The notes beneath the pieces were generated by a model. That model was not told where the DNA came from. It was given only the letters and a program-made list of their open reading frames with translations, and did not search any database. The position numbers were made by a program, and so were the translations under genes. This document shows, in pieces, positions 44,196-54,036 of a stretch of DNA of 64,000 nt (its first letter is position 1; the number at the start of each line of letters is the position of its first letter). The DNA comes from Phycisphaerales bacterium (GTDB taxonomy: Bacteria > Planctomycetota > Phycisphaerae > Phycisphaerales > UBA1924): contig JAEPOJ010000009.1 of assembly GCA_017642965.1 (NCBI GenBank), forward strand, positions 41,854 through 105,853, read 5' to 3'.

Positions 44196-45236
44196 TCACT
44201 TCTGCTTGGGCAGATTCGTGTACCGACGCTCCCCGTGGTTCATGGCCTTCGTGATCCGGATCGCACGGTGCCCCTTGTGCTGCCCGATATTCGCCCGGAA
44301 CTTGGCCTCTTTTCCGACCATCACGATCGAGGGCGAGTTCGATGGGGTCGAGGTCACGATCAGATCGCCCGCCTTCATCTCGCTCAGATCACGCAGGGTG
44401 ATCGTCGTCTCCGCGAGGATCGCCGACACCTCCACGCCCGTCTGATCGAGGTTCTGGGTGATCCGCTTGGTCGAGCTCTGCGTCTGCTCATTGCGGTTCA
44501 CCGCGAACCAGCTCTGCGAGCTGAGCTCCTCCATCACCGGTTCGATCACGTTGTACGGGATGCACAGGTTCATCGTGCCCGCCCGCGACGCCATCCGAAC
44601 CTCCAGCCCGATCACCATCACCACCTCGTTGGGCGGCACGATCTGCACCAGCTGCGGGTTCGATTCCGTCGCCGTAATCTCAAACTTCAGCGGACGCACG
44701 CTCTCCCATGCCTCCGACAACGCATCCAGCCCCCGACCCATCACATTGGAGATCAGGCGCTGCTCGATCGCCGTCATCGGACGCTGCGGGATAAACAGGT
44801 CCTGATTGGTACCACCCAGCAGGCGGTCGATGATCGGATAGATGATCAGCGGCGAAACCTCGAGGCACATCTGCCCCTCCAGCGTGTCCGGCTGGATCAG
44901 GTTGTAGCTCGTCGGGTTGGGCAGCCCGGATACGAACTCCCCGTACGTCATCTGCTCACACGCCGCCACACGCACCTCGACGATCGTCCGCAGGAACCCG
45001 GACAGAGACGCCCCGAAGTTCCGCGCGAACGCCTCGTGCAGCGTTTCCAGCGCCATCATCTGATCTTTGGAAACACGCTCAGGGCGTTTAAAATCGTACT
45101 GTCGGATCTCGACCTGATCGATGTCCGTGTGGTTCCGAGAGAAAAGCTGCTTCTCCGGCTCCTGATCATCGATCGAGTCATCGGACTCGCTCGCCGCCAA
45201 CAAGGCATCGATGTCATTCTGATCGAGCATGCTCAT
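44196..45236 (-). CDS. fliM: Flagellar motor switch protein FliM
   Basis: The protein has 346 residues. It starts with the CheY-binding-like peptide (LDQNDIDALLAA), followed by KRPERVSKDQMMALETLHE and a CheC-like middle domain, and ends with a C-terminal SpoA domain (AETTITLRDLSEMKAGDLIV) that builds the C-ring with FliN. FliM sets motor direction and torque. GAGGAAG lies 7 nt before the ATG at 45236. No other flagellar gene is in the window, so it stands as a single gene between dsbD and nusA. Confidence 0.95.
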   Translation of the reverse strand: MSMLDQNDIDALLAASESDDSIDDQEPEKQLFSRNHTDIDQVEIRQYDFKRPERVSKDQMMALETLHEAFARNFGASLSGFLRTIVEVRVAACEQMTYGEFVSGLPNPTSYNLIQPDTLEGQMCLEVSPLIIYPIIDRLLGGTNQDLFIPQRPMTAIEQRLISNVMGRGLDALSEAWESVRPLKFEITATESNPQLVQIVPPNEVVMVIGLEVRMASRAGTMNLCIPYNVIEPVMEELSSQSWFAVNRNEQTQSSTKRITQNLDQTGVEVSAILAETTITLRDLSEMKAGDLIVTSTPSNSPSIVMVGKEAKFRANIGQHKGHRAIRITKAMNHGERRYTNLPKQK

Positions 45237-45453
45237 CGGCGAAACTTCCTCATCCGAGCCCGCACAGGCAGGGCGACAACCCCGCTTACGCGGGGATACA
45301 CTGAATCGATATCGGTCCTTGGTCTGGTTTCTCTTCACCTTCCAAGGCCAGGAATCCCGGTTTCTGAACCGAGGGAACATTTATCCGCGTATCCGGGTTC
45401 ACGACCTACATCCGAGACGCACCCGCGGCGAACGAGCCACAAAAAGGAACCGA

Positions 45454-47487
45454 ATGCGATACCTGACCCTGATCTCGACGCTGATCCTCCTCGCGTGCTC
45501 ATCCCATGCAGCCGCACAGCCATCATTCCCCGACACCTTCGGCTCCCAGCCCAGCGTCGCGTCCGCCCCCAGCCAGTCCGACGAAGAAGCCCCGCCAGTC
45601 CAGGTCTCCATCCAGACCTCCGTCGCCCAGCTCGCCCCCGGTGCCGAGGGCGTCATCGCCGTCGTCATCAACCACGCCGAAAAATGGCACACCAACCTCA
45701 ACGAGCCCGTCGTCCCAGAGGAGATGGAAGGCTTCTACCCCTACCCCACGACCCTCGATCTCCCCGATTCGGACACGATCACCTTCGGCCCCATCCAGTG
45801 GCCAGAACCAAAGCCCTTCCCCGTCGACTTCCTCATGACCGGCAACCCCGTTGACTACCTCGTCTACGGTGGTGAGGCGATCGTCTTCGTCCCCTTCACC
45901 GTCGCCGATGACGCCCAGCCAGGCCCGATCGACCTCGCCCTCACCCTCAAGTTCCAGGCCTGCGACGACACCATCTGCCTCAACCCGGATAGCGCTACCG
46001 TCAACACCAAACTCGACATCACCCCCGACGCAACCACCCCCACAGATCTGCCTGAAATCTTCGCCGACTACAACCCAGACCGACCCGCGCCGACCCAGCC
46101 CACCACGGCAACAGAGCAGGCCCCGCCACCCGCCAGCAACTCCACATTCTTTGGCATCCCACTCCCCGGCGGCGGGATCACCGGCCTCGTCATCCTCGCC
46201 CTCCTCGGCGCAGCAGGCGGCCTCGTCCTCAACCTCACCCCCTGCGTCCTCCCCGTCATCCCCATCAAGGTCATGACCCTCTCCCAGCACGCCGGCGACG
46301 ACAAAGCACGCACCGTCATGCTCGGCTTCTGGATGGCCCTCGGCGTCGTCGCCTTCTGGGCCGCACTCGCCATCCCCGTCCTCACGCTCCAGAACTTCTC
46401 CGACCCCTCCCGCATATTCGGCATCTGGTGGCTCACGACCGCCATCGGTCTGCTCATCGCCCTCATGTCGCTCGGCCTCATGGGCCTCTTCCAGATCAAC
46501 CTCCCCCAGAAGGTCTACATGGTCAACCCCAAGGCCGACACCGCTTGGGGCTCCTTCGTCTTTGGCATCATGACCGCCATCCTCGGCCTCCCGTGCTTCG
46601 GCTTCGTCGCCGGCGCACTCGTCCCCGCCGCCCTCAACACCGGCACCGCCTTCGTCATCACCCTCTTCACATCCATGGGCGTCGGGATGGCCCTCCCGTA
46701 CCTCGTCCTCTCCATCTTCCCGGGCCTGCTCAAGAAGCTCCCCAAGACCGGACCCGCCTCCGATCTCGTCAAGCAGATCATGGGGCTCCTCCTCCTCGCC
46801 GCGGCCGCATACTTCATCGGCTCCGGGCTCATCGCCCTCGTCGCCTCCAAACCCTACCTTGCCAAGATCCTCCACATCTGGATCGCCGCCATCTTCGGCA
46901 TCAGCGCCGGCGCCTGGCTCATCTACAAGACCTTCGAGATCTCAAAGAAACCCATCAACCGCATTGCCTTCTCAGTCATCGCCATCCTCATCGCTGCCGC
47001 CGGCTTCCTCGTCGCCAACCGTTTCACCGCAGACGCAAGAGAGGAATACACCATCCGCCAGGCGGCCATCGAAAGCGCCGCAATGCAGGGCGGCCTCCTC
47101 CTCACCACGTGGAACGACTACCGCCCAGCACTCATGCAGCAGGCCATCGATGAGGGCAAGGTCGTCATCCAGGACTTCACCGCAGAGTGGTGCATCAACT
47201 GCAAGGTCCTCGAAAAAACAGTCCTCGGCTCAGACGCCGTTAAGGCCGAGTTCGCCAAGGACGACACCATCATGTTCAAAGTCGACCTCACTGGCTCCAA
47301 CCCCGAAGGCGACAAGGCACTCAAGGACCTCGGCCGCACCGGCATCCCCACCCTGGCGATCTACGGCCCCGGCCTCGAGCAGCCCTGGGTCTCCAACGCT
47401 TACACCATCCCTCAAGTCGTGCAGGCCATCAAACAAGCCCGAGGCGAACTCGCCCCTACGTCAGTGGGGGCCGCAACAGCCCCCTGA
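45454..47487 (+). CDS. dsbD: Thiol:disulfide interchange protein DsbD
   Basis: The protein has about 677 residues: a signal peptide, an N-terminal immunoglobulin-like domain with the cysteine pair in ACDDTICL (near 170), a block of about eight transmembrane helices (about 235-530) with the redox cysteines in LTPCVLPVIP and LGLPCFGFVAG, and a C-terminal thioredoxin domain with WCINC (near 580). All three redox modules are intact. DsbD carries electrons from cytosolic thioredoxin to periplasmic substrates such as cytochrome c maturation proteins. AAAAAGGAAC precedes the ATG at 45454. Third positions are extremely rich in C. Confidence 0.93.
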   Translation: MRYLTLISTLILLACSSHAAAQPSFPDTFGSQPSVASAPSQSDEEAPPVQVSIQTSVAQLAPGAEGVIAVVINHAEKWHTNLNEPVVPEEMEGFYPYPTTLDLPDSDTITFGPIQWPEPKPFPVDFLMTGNPVDYLVYGGEAIVFVPFTVADDAQPGPIDLALTLKFQACDDTICLNPDSATVNTKLDITPDATTPTDLPEIFADYNPDRPAPTQPTTATEQAPPPASNSTFFGIPLPGGGITGLVILALLGAAGGLVLNLTPCVLPVIPIKVMTLSQHAGDDKARTVMLGFWMALGVVAFWAALAIPVLTLQNFSDPSRIFGIWWLTTAIGLLIALMSLGLMGLFQINLPQKVYMVNPKADTAWGSFVFGIMTAILGLPCFGFVAGALVPAALNTGTAFVITLFTSMGVGMALPYLVLSIFPGLLKKLPKTGPASDLVKQIMGLLLLAAAAYFIGSGLIALVASKPYLAKILHIWIAAIFGISAGAWLIYKTFEISKKPINRIAFSVIAILIAAAGFLVANRFTADAREEYTIRQAAIESAAMQGGLLLTTWNDYRPALMQQAIDEGKVVIQDFTAEWCINCKVLEKTVLGSDAVKAEFAKDDTIMFKVDLTGSNPEGDKALKDLGRTGIPTLAIYGPGLEQPWVSNAYTIPQVVQAIKQARGELAPTSVGAATAP

Positions 47488-47581
47488 GCCTACGACGCAC
47501 GTCAACCCCATCCCCAACGCCCGATCATCCCCGCAAATCCCCCTTCTCAGCCCCCATTTGCAGGTTCATTGCCCGATCGGT

Positions 47582-47610
47582 TTGACGCACGCCCAAATCG
47601 GGAATATCTT
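47582..47610 (+). promoter_or_regulatory. Sigma70-like promoter of tRNA-Gly
   Basis: TTGACG (47582-47587), a 17-nt spacer and TATCTT (47605-47610) lie about 42 nt upstream of the tRNA. Confidence 0.7.
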
Positions 47611-47651
47611 TACCCCCGCGAGGACCCAATGCCCCGCAAACAACCAAATAC

Positions 47652-47723
47652 GCGGGTGTAGCTCAGTGGTAGAGCGTCACGTTGCCAACGTGAATGTCGT
47701 GAGTTCGAATCTCATCACCCGCT
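47652..47723 (+). tRNA. tRNA-Gly (anticodon GCC)
   Basis: A complete cloverleaf of 72 nt. The acceptor GCGGGTG/CACCCGC, D-stem GCTC/GAGC, anticodon stem TCACG/CGTGA with loop TTGCCAA (anticodon GCC at 47684-47686), and T-arm GTGAG/CTCAT with TTCGAAT are all present. CCA is not encoded. Confidence 0.96.
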
Positions 47724-47726
47724 TTC

Positions 47727-47760
47727 AGACACCCGGTGCAGATGCACCGGGTGTCTTTCT
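47727..47760 (+). terminator. Intrinsic terminator of tRNA-Gly
   Basis: A 14-bp perfect inverted repeat (AGACACCCGGTGCA and its complement, 47727-47756, 2-nt centre) is followed by TTCTT. It begins 3 nt after the tRNA. Confidence 0.88.
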
Positions 47761-47846
47761 TATTGGACAACCCCGATCCTCAACCTCCAACCCGCTTTGT
47801 CCCAAGAAAATCGCCAGATTTGGGTAGGACAGGCTTGAATCAGCTA

Positions 47847-47860
47847 TGAAAACCTTTACA
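47847..47860 (+). promoter_or_regulatory. LacI-type operator A
   Basis: TGAAAACCTTTACA is one of three near-identical sites in this window (others at 54897 and 56507). It lies between a TTGAAT -35-like box (47835-47840) and overlaps a TACATT -10-like box (47857-47862), 38 nt before the dockerin-protein start. LacI-family operators of the TGAAA...TTTCA/TTACA kind are well known; a LacI-type gene is at 56540. Confidence 0.6.
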
Positions 47861-47897
47861 TTAGAGGGCAGCCCACAACAGGCTAAGGAGATACGAG

Positions 47898-48749
47898 ATG
47901 CGCACCACAACACGTACGGCAATCACGGCCGCCATCATCATCAGCGGCACCGCCATCGCCAACGACGACGCCAACCTGCTCACCAACCCCGGGTTCGAAG
48001 ATCCAAACCCCGCCAACTCCGCCCTCCCCATCGGGTGGAACGCCTTCAACCTCTCCGCGAGCGACTACGTCGACATCAACGACCCCGACGCCCAGGTCCG
48101 ATCCGGGAACCGGTCCATCAGGATGCGCCCCGCGACCGGCGAGGCATCAAGATTCCAGGGCATCACCACGAACCTCTTCCGCCCCGATGGCTCCGACCTC
48201 TACGACCCCGACTACACATACCTCGGAGGGGACGTCACCGTCTCCGGCTACTACCTCGTCCCCGAGGGCGAGGTCATCATGGACACCATCGTCGGCGTCA
48301 AGCTCGAGTTTCGCCGAGAACCACCCAACTTCTCCATATGGGGCGCCTTCGAGTTCGCGCTCCCCGAGAACGAAACCGACGGCCTGTGGATGCCCTTCTC
48401 ATTCACCGTCACCGACCAGATGATCCTCGACGTGGGCGACTTCCCACCCGAGCCCACCAGCGTCACGGTCCTCCCGTTCCGCTTCTTCGGCGGCGACTTC
48501 GGCCCGGGCACCTCGCCCACGGGCACCGTCTACTTCGACGATCTGTGCATCGTCCAGGGCACGACCGCCGGCCCGTGCAACGACGCCGACTTCGCAGAGC
48601 CCTACGGCGAGCTGACCTTCTTTGATGTCTCCGCGTTCCTCACCGCGTTCAACGCGATGGACGCCTCCGCAGACCTCAACGACGACGGCATGTTCAACTT
48701 CTTCGATGTCTCGGCATTCCTCACCGCATACAGCGCCGGCTGCCCGTGA
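47898..48749 (+). CDS. Secreted carbohydrate-binding protein with GC-type dockerin
   Basis: The protein has 283 residues: a signal peptide (residues 1-21), a beta-sandwich of about 190 residues starting NLLTNPGFEDPNPANS and ending TVYFDDLCIVQG, which is the CBM4/9-like carbohydrate-binding pattern, and a C-terminal module with two repeats (TFFDVSAFLTAFNAMD and NFFDVSAFLTAYSAGCP). This module is the 'GC-type dockerin' seen in Phycisphaerae and is thought to sort or anchor exoproteins. No catalytic motif is seen. AAGGAGA precedes the ATG, operator A lies upstream and a strong terminator downstream, so it is a single-gene unit likely induced by a glycan. Confidence 0.75.
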   Translation: MRTTTRTAITAAIIISGTAIANDDANLLTNPGFEDPNPANSALPIGWNAFNLSASDYVDINDPDAQVRSGNRSIRMRPATGEASRFQGITTNLFRPDGSDLYDPDYTYLGGDVTVSGYYLVPEGEVIMDTIVGVKLEFRREPPNFSIWGAFEFALPENETDGLWMPFSFTVTDQMILDVGDFPPEPTSVTVLPFRFFGGDFGPGTSPTGTVYFDDLCIVQGTTAGPCNDADFAEPYGELTFFDVSAFLTAFNAMDASADLNDDGMFNFFDVSAFLTAYSAGCP

Positions 48750-48785
48750 TACCACACGTCCCAGAGGTTGAATCCTGAAACCACA

Positions 48786-48819
48786 ACCGCCCCGCGCCAA
48801 GCGCCGCGGGGCGGTTTTT
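48786..48819 (+). terminator. Intrinsic terminator after the dockerin gene
   Basis: An 11-bp perfect stem ACCGCCCCGCG/CGCGGGGCGGT with an 8-nt loop is followed by TTTTT. Confidence 0.9.
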
Positions 48820-48863
48820 CACATCGCACCATCCGCTGATAGTCGCAGAAGCACGGGGACCAC

Positions 48864-50297
48864 ATGACCCAAGGATCCGAGTCTGCAGATCACAAGCACC
48901 ACAAAACAGCCGCGGGAGACCGAATCCCATGGGTGCAGCTCATCGCCTACGGCATGGGCGGCTTCGTGCCCATCGCGCTCTTCAACTCAGTCGGGCAGCT
49001 CTCAGGCCTGATCCTGAATGTCGGTCTCGGGATCAGCGCCATCATGGTCGGCGTCGCACAAATGATCCCCCGGTTCTGGGACGCGATCACCGACCCCATC
49101 ATGGGACACCTCTCCGACAACACCAAGGGGCGGTGGGGGAGGAGGCGTCCGTACATCTTCTTCGGAGGAATCGCGGTCTCGATCTCCTTCGTACTCATGT
49201 GGTCGGTGCCACGCGACTGGGACGCCGGTGATCAGTTCTGGTACTTCCTGCTCATGTCGCTGATCTTCTACACCGCGGTGACGGTGTTCGAGATCCCTCA
49301 CGGCGCCATGGGGATGGAAATGACGGACGATTATCACGAGCGGACACGCCTCTTCAGCGCCAAGAGCTTCATCGGCAACGTCGGCGCGATCGCCACCCCA
49401 TGGTTCTACGCCATGGCCAACTGGGACCTCTTCAAGGGCGGCGGCGACGAGGTCGACGGCATGCGCAACGTCGCGTTCCTCGCGGCCGGGATCGTGCTGA
49501 TCCCCGCGTTCGCCTGCGCCTTCCTCTGCAAGGAGGGCCACCGCGAGGAGGCGACCAAGCAGGAACGCCAGTCGCTGCTGGCGAGCATGAAGCAGACCGG
49601 CTCCAACAGGACGTTCCTCATTCTGGTCGGCATCGTCTTCGCGACGGTCATGGGATTCAACGTCGTGAACGGCTTCGCGAACTACATCGCGGTGTTCTAT
49701 CTCTTCTCAGGCAACAAGGAGGCCGCGTCCTCGCTCCTGGGCTACAACGGCACGCTCTGGGGCATCACGTCGGTCGTCGCGGTCTTTCCGCTCGTCTACA
49801 TCAGCAAGCTGATGGGCAAGAACAAGACCATGACCATGGCGATCCTGTTCATGGGCTCCGCGCAGGCGCTCAAGGTGGTCTGCTACAACCCCAGCTACCC
49901 CTACCTGACGCTCATCCCCACCGTGCTGCTCGCGGCGGGCATGCTCATGTTCTTCACACTCGCCAGCGCCATGGTCGCGGACGTCTGCGACGAGGACGAC
50001 CTCAACACCGGCACACGCAGCGAGGGCGCCTACTACTCGGTGTTCTGGTGGTTCATGAAGATGGGGATGGCCGTCGCTTACTTCATCGCCGGCATACTGA
50101 TCGAGCTCACCGGATTCGACGAGAAGGCGGATATCCAGACGGACACAACCCTGCTCCTCCTCCGCGTGTTCGAGATCGGGCTGCCGATCGGGCTGTGCGT
50201 GATCTCGCTGCTGCTCATCCGGATGTACCCGCTCAACGAAGCGCGGGCGTACGAGATCAAGGACGCGCTCAAGAAACGGCGTGAGACAGCAGGTTGA
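48864..50297 (+). CDS. GPH-family sugar:cation symporter
   Basis: The protein has 477 residues and about 12 transmembrane helices. The loop RFWDAITDPIMGHLSDNTKG followed by RWGRRRPYI is the signature of glycoside-pentoside-hexuronide:cation symporters (MelB type). These import di- or oligosaccharides with Na+ or H+. Context, between a carbohydrate-binding exoprotein and a GH94 phosphorylase operon, points to uptake of a beta-glucan oligosaccharide; the sugar itself is inferred. GGGGA lies 5 nt before the ATG. It converges on the 50299-50661 gene and has no operator of its own that I can see. Confidence 0.9.
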   Translation: MTQGSESADHKHHKTAAGDRIPWVQLIAYGMGGFVPIALFNSVGQLSGLILNVGLGISAIMVGVAQMIPRFWDAITDPIMGHLSDNTKGRWGRRRPYIFFGGIAVSISFVLMWSVPRDWDAGDQFWYFLLMSLIFYTAVTVFEIPHGAMGMEMTDDYHERTRLFSAKSFIGNVGAIATPWFYAMANWDLFKGGGDEVDGMRNVAFLAAGIVLIPAFACAFLCKEGHREEATKQERQSLLASMKQTGSNRTFLILVGIVFATVMGFNVVNGFANYIAVFYLFSGNKEAASSLLGYNGTLWGITSVVAVFPLVYISKLMGKNKTMTMAILFMGSAQALKVVCYNPSYPYLTLIPTVLLAAGMLMFFTLASAMVADVCDEDDLNTGTRSEGAYYSVFWWFMKMGMAVAYFIAGILIELTGFDEKADIQTDTTLLLLRVFEIGLPIGLCVISLLLIRMYPLNEARAYEIKDALKKRRETAG

Positions 50298-50298
50298 T

Positions 50299-50661
50299 TC
50301 AGCCGCCGGAGTTGTACCGGGCCTTCATCGCGTTGATTCGTTTCACGGTCTCTTCCCAGTCGTCCTTGTCCACGAGCACGCCGACCGGCTTGCCGTCGGA
50401 GAACTTGCTGGGAATGCCGCTGCTCGGATCGATGTCTCCCTGCTGCAGCAGGAGCAGGCGTTCGAACTGCCCGCGGTTCATCTCCCATTCATCACCGGTT
50501 TCCGTGTCTCGGATCGTGACCATCTCTGATCGTCGTTCGAGACTGTCTGGCTCGGTGCTGTTCAGGGCACGGAACATGAAGTAGGCGGCGCAGAAGATCG
50601 CGATGACGGCGAGGCTTCTCCCGATGATGGGCTTCTCGTTGAGGGTTTCTCTCAGTCCCAT
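50299..50661 (-). CDS. Small membrane-anchored protein
   Basis: The protein has 120 residues, with one N-terminal transmembrane helix (GRSLAVIAIFCAAYFMFRAL) and a charged extracytoplasmic domain of about 85 residues. No family is recognised. AGGAG precedes the ATG. It is the last gene of the operon that starts with the PEP-CTERM gene at 54816, 30 nt after the prepilin-like gene, and may be a partner of that protein. Confidence 0.6.
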   Translation of the reverse strand: MGLRETLNEKPIIGRSLAVIAIFCAAYFMFRALNSTEPDSLERRSEMVTIRDTETGDEWEMNRGQFERLLLLQQGDIDPSSGIPSKFSDGKPVGVLVDKDDWEETVKRINAMKARYNSGG

Positions 50662-50691
50662 GGGTGCTCCTGGTGTTGGGCCCGGGTTCGG

Positions 50692-51480
50692 TCAGGGGTA
50701 GTAGTGGCCCCAGTTCCAGAAGTTGGGGGCAGAGTTGTACTTGTCAGTCTGCAGGATGTACTCGGCCTCGCTCATCTGCTGCACCCTCAGATCGCCCCTG
50801 AGGATGTTGCTCGCGCCCTGGGAGTTGAGCCCGATCGCATCAACCTCCGCGCGAACGCGGTGGCGTGGGATCCAGTCGACCGCGTCGATCGCGAACACGA
50901 CCTCAGAGGGATGCTTCATGAGGCGGAGACGCTGCCCCGAGACGCCCACGTGCGGGTCCGCGGGGTTTGTCGGCGAGTCGTTGAACCAGTACTCTGAGTA
51001 TTCTTCGATGCCGTCGTTGTCGTAGTCGAGGACCTGAACGCGCCCGCCGAACTCCATCTCAAGGCGAGTCTGCTCGTCGAGGACCGAAGAAGCGCCACGG
51101 GCCGAAGGGCAGATGAACGCGTCCTGCGCCTGCCCGCTCAGGTACGGCTCGAGCTGACGCATCACGTTCCATCGCTGAGCGCGGATGTCGTGGTTTCCGG
51201 TCACCGGGTTGGTCTCGTCGCGGTCGAACGTGAACGGGTAGAGATCGATAAATGCGGGGTCGCGCTGGTCATCGAAGTACATCTGCATCCCGAGCCCGAT
51301 CTGGCGGAGGTTGTTCTGGCAGATGATGTTCTGCGCGGACGCCCTCGCGCTCCCGAGCGAGGGAAGCAGGATGCTGATGAGCAGCGCGATGATGGAGATC
51401 ACCACCAGCAGCTCAATGAGCGTAAACGCGCGAACGCAACAGCGCAATTGATTGGAAGGGACACGTCGTTCATGGATCAT
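50692..51480 (-). CDS. Prepilin-like (type II secretion pseudopilin) protein
   Basis: The protein has 262 residues. A short basic leader is followed by the type IV prepilin cleavage and helix motif [20 protein letters not shown], with Glu at position +5 of the mature protein. The rest is a planctomycete-type pseudopilin body ending in FWNWGHYYP. Prepilin peptidase would cut before Phe and methylate it; the product may form a pseudopilus or simply sit in the membrane. The start at 51480 overlaps the GH94 stop by 4 nt (ATGA), so the two are translationally coupled. Finding it in a glycan operon is odd. Confidence 0.8.
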   Translation of the reverse strand: MIHERRVPSNQLRCCVRAFTLIELLVVISIIALLISILLPSLGSARASAQNIICQNNLRQIGLGMQMYFDDQRDPAFIDLYPFTFDRDETNPVTGNHDIRAQRWNVMRQLEPYLSGQAQDAFICPSARGASSVLDEQTRLEMEFGGRVQVLDYDNDGIEEYSEYWFNDSPTNPADPHVGVSGQRLRLMKHPSEVVFAIDAVDWIPRHRVRAEVDAIGLNSQGASNILRGDLRVQQMSEAEYILQTDKYNSAPNFWNWGHYYP

Positions 51481-53918
51481 GCCTGGCTCCTCTCGCGGTT
51501 GCGGACATGGACCGTAGCGGTTGTTTCCCCAGAGGGCCTCCATTCGACCCGCACATCAACGCCCGCCCCGTCACCGAGTAACTCCTCGCTCAGCAGATTG
51601 TCTTCGAGGGTGCGGCCATTGACGATCAGAACGCATGCATGCTCAGGGTTGAACGCACGGGCATCAAACCGGATGCGCACCTCACGCCCGCGCCAGAGCC
51701 GGCTCGCCCGCACCTCGCCCATCTCCGGATACGGGCACGGGTCGATCCGCAGCCCGTCCCACTCGGCCCGCGCGCCGATGAGGTGCTCGATACTCACCCG
51801 GTTCAGCCACGCCGCGGAGCCGGTGTACCACGTCCAGCCCGCACGACCGGGGCAGGTCGAGAGCGGACCATCCACGTTGCCCGGCAGGCAGTAGGGCTCG
51901 GCCGCGTACGAGTCGGCATCCTGACAACGCAGCGGGGGCGAGATCGATCGCCAGATCGAGCCCACCGCGTCGGTGTCTCTCCGCTGAGCAGCAGCCATCA
52001 ATCCCCACGTCGCCGCGTGCATGTACACGCCACCGTTCTCGCGTGAGCCGGGCGCGTACCGAGAAAGATACCCGATATCCGGGTCCGGAACGGTGTACGC
52101 CGGGGCAAGCAGCAGGGGACCGTACGGCGTAAGCAGTTGCTCACGCACGGCCTGCCACGCCGAATCACGCTGCTCGTCGCTGCCTGCGTTGGCGAACTGG
52201 GCCCAGGTCTGAGCATTGAGGAACACCTTGCCCTCCAGCGACTCCTTCGAGCCAAGCCAGCGACCGTTCGTGTCGGTCGCGCGCCGGAACCACTCGCCGT
52301 CCCACGCGTGCTCGCGAATCGCATGATGCAGCACCTCGCGTGCTTCCTTGTACTGCTTGGGTGTCTCGGTATCGCCGCTCCGCTCGAGCGCCTGCCCAAA
52401 CTCATCGAGGATGATCATCAGGAAGAAACCGACCCAGACCGACTCGCCGCCGCCAAGCGACGAGAGCCCATCGTTCCAGTCGTTATCGCCGATGAGCGGC
52501 AACCCGCGGTCACTCAAGCGAGAGAGCGCCCGAGCAATCGAACGCTTCGCGTGCTCGCGCAACGTATGCGGTGTCTCGTCATCCACGAACGAGGCGGTCT
52601 CGTCGAGGATGCCCAGGTCGCCCGTCTCACGAAGATACGAGCAGGTGATAAACGGCAACCAAAGGTAATCGTCGCTGCACTGGTCATGCAGACCGGTCTC
52701 AGTGATCGGGTTCCACCAGTGGTACACGCTCCCGTCCTTGAACTGGTGGGCCGCGTGGAGCATGATCTGCTGCTTGCATCGCTCCGGCTCACGCAGCAGC
52801 CACACCTGCGAATCCTGCAGCTGATCACGGAACCCGTACGCCCCGGACTGCTGGTAATACCCACTCCGCGCCCAGAGGCGGGCGCTGATCGCCTGGTATG
52901 GCAGCCAGGTGTTGTTGAGCAGATCGAAGTCCTCAGACTCGGTCTGCACGGTTGTCTTCGAGAGCATCCTCGCCCAGTTGCCCGTGGTCTGGTCCAGCGC
53001 CGACTCCACAGCATCGAGATCCGAGAACTTGTCCAGCGTCGACCCGAGCGCTTCCTGAGACTCCGCGACCGACAGCACGAACGTCCGCGTGATCGACTCG
53101 CCCGGCGCGAGCTTCACCCGCGCCCCGAGCGCCCCGCACGGATCCGCGAACCGCCCGAACGAGTGCTCGCACTCGCCCTTCATCGCGGCCGGGCTCCGCT
53201 GATCGCCCTCACGCCCGAAAAACGCCTCCGTGTCCGCGGTCGACCAGCGCTCATCGCCATCGTGCGCCGGCATCGAGAAGCCCGCGACATACGGCCACGA
53301 CCGGTTCCAATGGTCCTCGGGCGTCCCGAACGGCGCGTTCCAGACATTCTTTGTGGCGTAGATCGCGTTCCGCTCGGAATCATACTTGGTGGTAAAGAAC
53401 AGGCGGTGAAACTCACGCGTGCTGTCAGGCGCGGCATCGCAGCACCACTGGAAGAACGCCCCGATACCGATCGATCTCGACCGGTCCGAGCTATTGGTGA
53501 TCGTCAGCGTCCAGAGCTCCGCGTTGTCATCCGGTGCGACGCCCAGCGTCCACGACGCGTCGATCCCCCGGTACGACGACTCGAACGTCGTGCTCCCCAT
53601 ACGGTGCACACAACGGTACGAATCAAACCGAGTATGGCACGGGTGCGGCGTCACCGACCACACGCAATCGTCCTCATCAAGGTCCGACAGGTAGATGAAC
53701 TTCCCCCGATCATCGCGGATATGGTCCATGCTCCAACGCGTCAGCACGTTGAGCTGGCAGTGATCGAGCCAAGAGAACCCGGCCCCGTTCTGGCTGATAA
53801 CGAACCCGTAACGCCCGTTGCTCACGACGTTGGTCCAGGGCCGAGGCGTGCGATGATCGGTGATCTCGTACGCATGGCCGTTTTCAATAAAGCGTCCGTA
53901 CTGGTGCTGGAGCGTCAT
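51477..53918 (-). CDS. GH94 family glycoside phosphorylase
   Basis: The protein has 813 residues, the usual size of cellobiose-type phosphorylases. The beta-sandwich N-terminus ([20 protein letters not shown]) is followed by the (alpha/alpha)6 catalytic domain with [20 protein letters not shown] and [19 protein letters not shown], where the Asp of DWND (near 480) is the general acid. GH94 enzymes cleave beta-linked di- or oligosaccharides with phosphate to give glucose-1-phosphate (or a related sugar phosphate) in the cytosol. No signal peptide is present, which fits. The N-terminal pattern (LNVLTRW...VWSVTPHP) is closer to laminaribiose/cellobionate types than to true cellobiose phosphorylase, but specificity is open. 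GAGGA lies 6 nt before the ATG at 53918. Confidence 0.88.
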   Translation of the reverse strand: MTLQHQYGRFIENGHAYEITDHRTPRPWTNVVSNGRYGFVISQNGAGFSWLDHCQLNVLTRWSMDHIRDDRGKFIYLSDLDEDDCVWSVTPHPCHTRFDSYRCVHRMGSTTFESSYRGIDASWTLGVAPDDNAELWTLTITNSSDRSRSIGIGAFFQWCCDAAPDSTREFHRLFFTTKYDSERNAIYATKNVWNAPFGTPEDHWNRSWPYVAGFSMPAHDGDERWSTADTEAFFGREGDQRSPAAMKGECEHSFGRFADPCGALGARVKLAPGESITRTFVLSVAESQEALGSTLDKFSDLDAVESALDQTTGNWARMLSKTTVQTESEDFDLLNNTWLPYQAISARLWARSGYYQQSGAYGFRDQLQDSQVWLLREPERCKQQIMLHAAHQFKDGSVYHWWNPITETGLHDQCSDDYLWLPFITCSYLRETGDLGILDETASFVDDETPHTLREHAKRSIARALSRLSDRGLPLIGDNDWNDGLSSLGGGESVWVGFFLMIILDEFGQALERSGDTETPKQYKEAREVLHHAIREHAWDGEWFRRATDTNGRWLGSKESLEGKVFLNAQTWAQFANAGSDEQRDSAWQAVREQLLTPYGPLLLAPAYTVPDPDIGYLSRYAPGSRENGGVYMHAATWGLMAAAQRRDTDAVGSIWRSISPPLRCQDADSYAAEPYCLPGNVDGPLSTCPGRAGWTWYTGSAAWLNRVSIEHLIGARAEWDGLRIDPCPYPEMGEVRASRLWRGREVRIRFDARAFNPEHACVLIVNGRTLEDNLLSEELLGDGAGVDVRVEWRPSGETTATVHVRNRERSQA

Positions 53919-54036
53919 GCTCATTCCTCGATCTGCAAAGGGAGTAGGGGGTCAGTTCTGAATCGGGAGGGACGCCGCTGAGCACCCCGCCCGGTTGTGG
54001 TGTTTCAACAGTCTGCACTGCTGTCTGGAGGTTGAT

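Noticed and set aside
43740..44254. Small frames in the nusA upstream region as genes
   Set aside because: None has a Shine-Dalgarno, a -10 box at leaderless distance or a recognisable protein; they overlap nusA or fliM in other frames.
45523..46875. A 450-residue acidic Gly/Glu-rich frame on the minus strand
   Set aside because: It is antisense to dsbD, which has all redox motifs; the sequence is low complexity from C-biased third positions.
47846..48625. A 259-residue plus-strand frame beginning at operator A
   Set aside because: It is out of frame with the dockerin protein at 47898, is Arg/His-rich, and lacks a ribosome-binding site.
53881..53900. A GAAAACGG sequence inside GH94 as a fourth LacI operator
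   Set aside because: The second half-site does not match TTACA and it lies in coding sequence.
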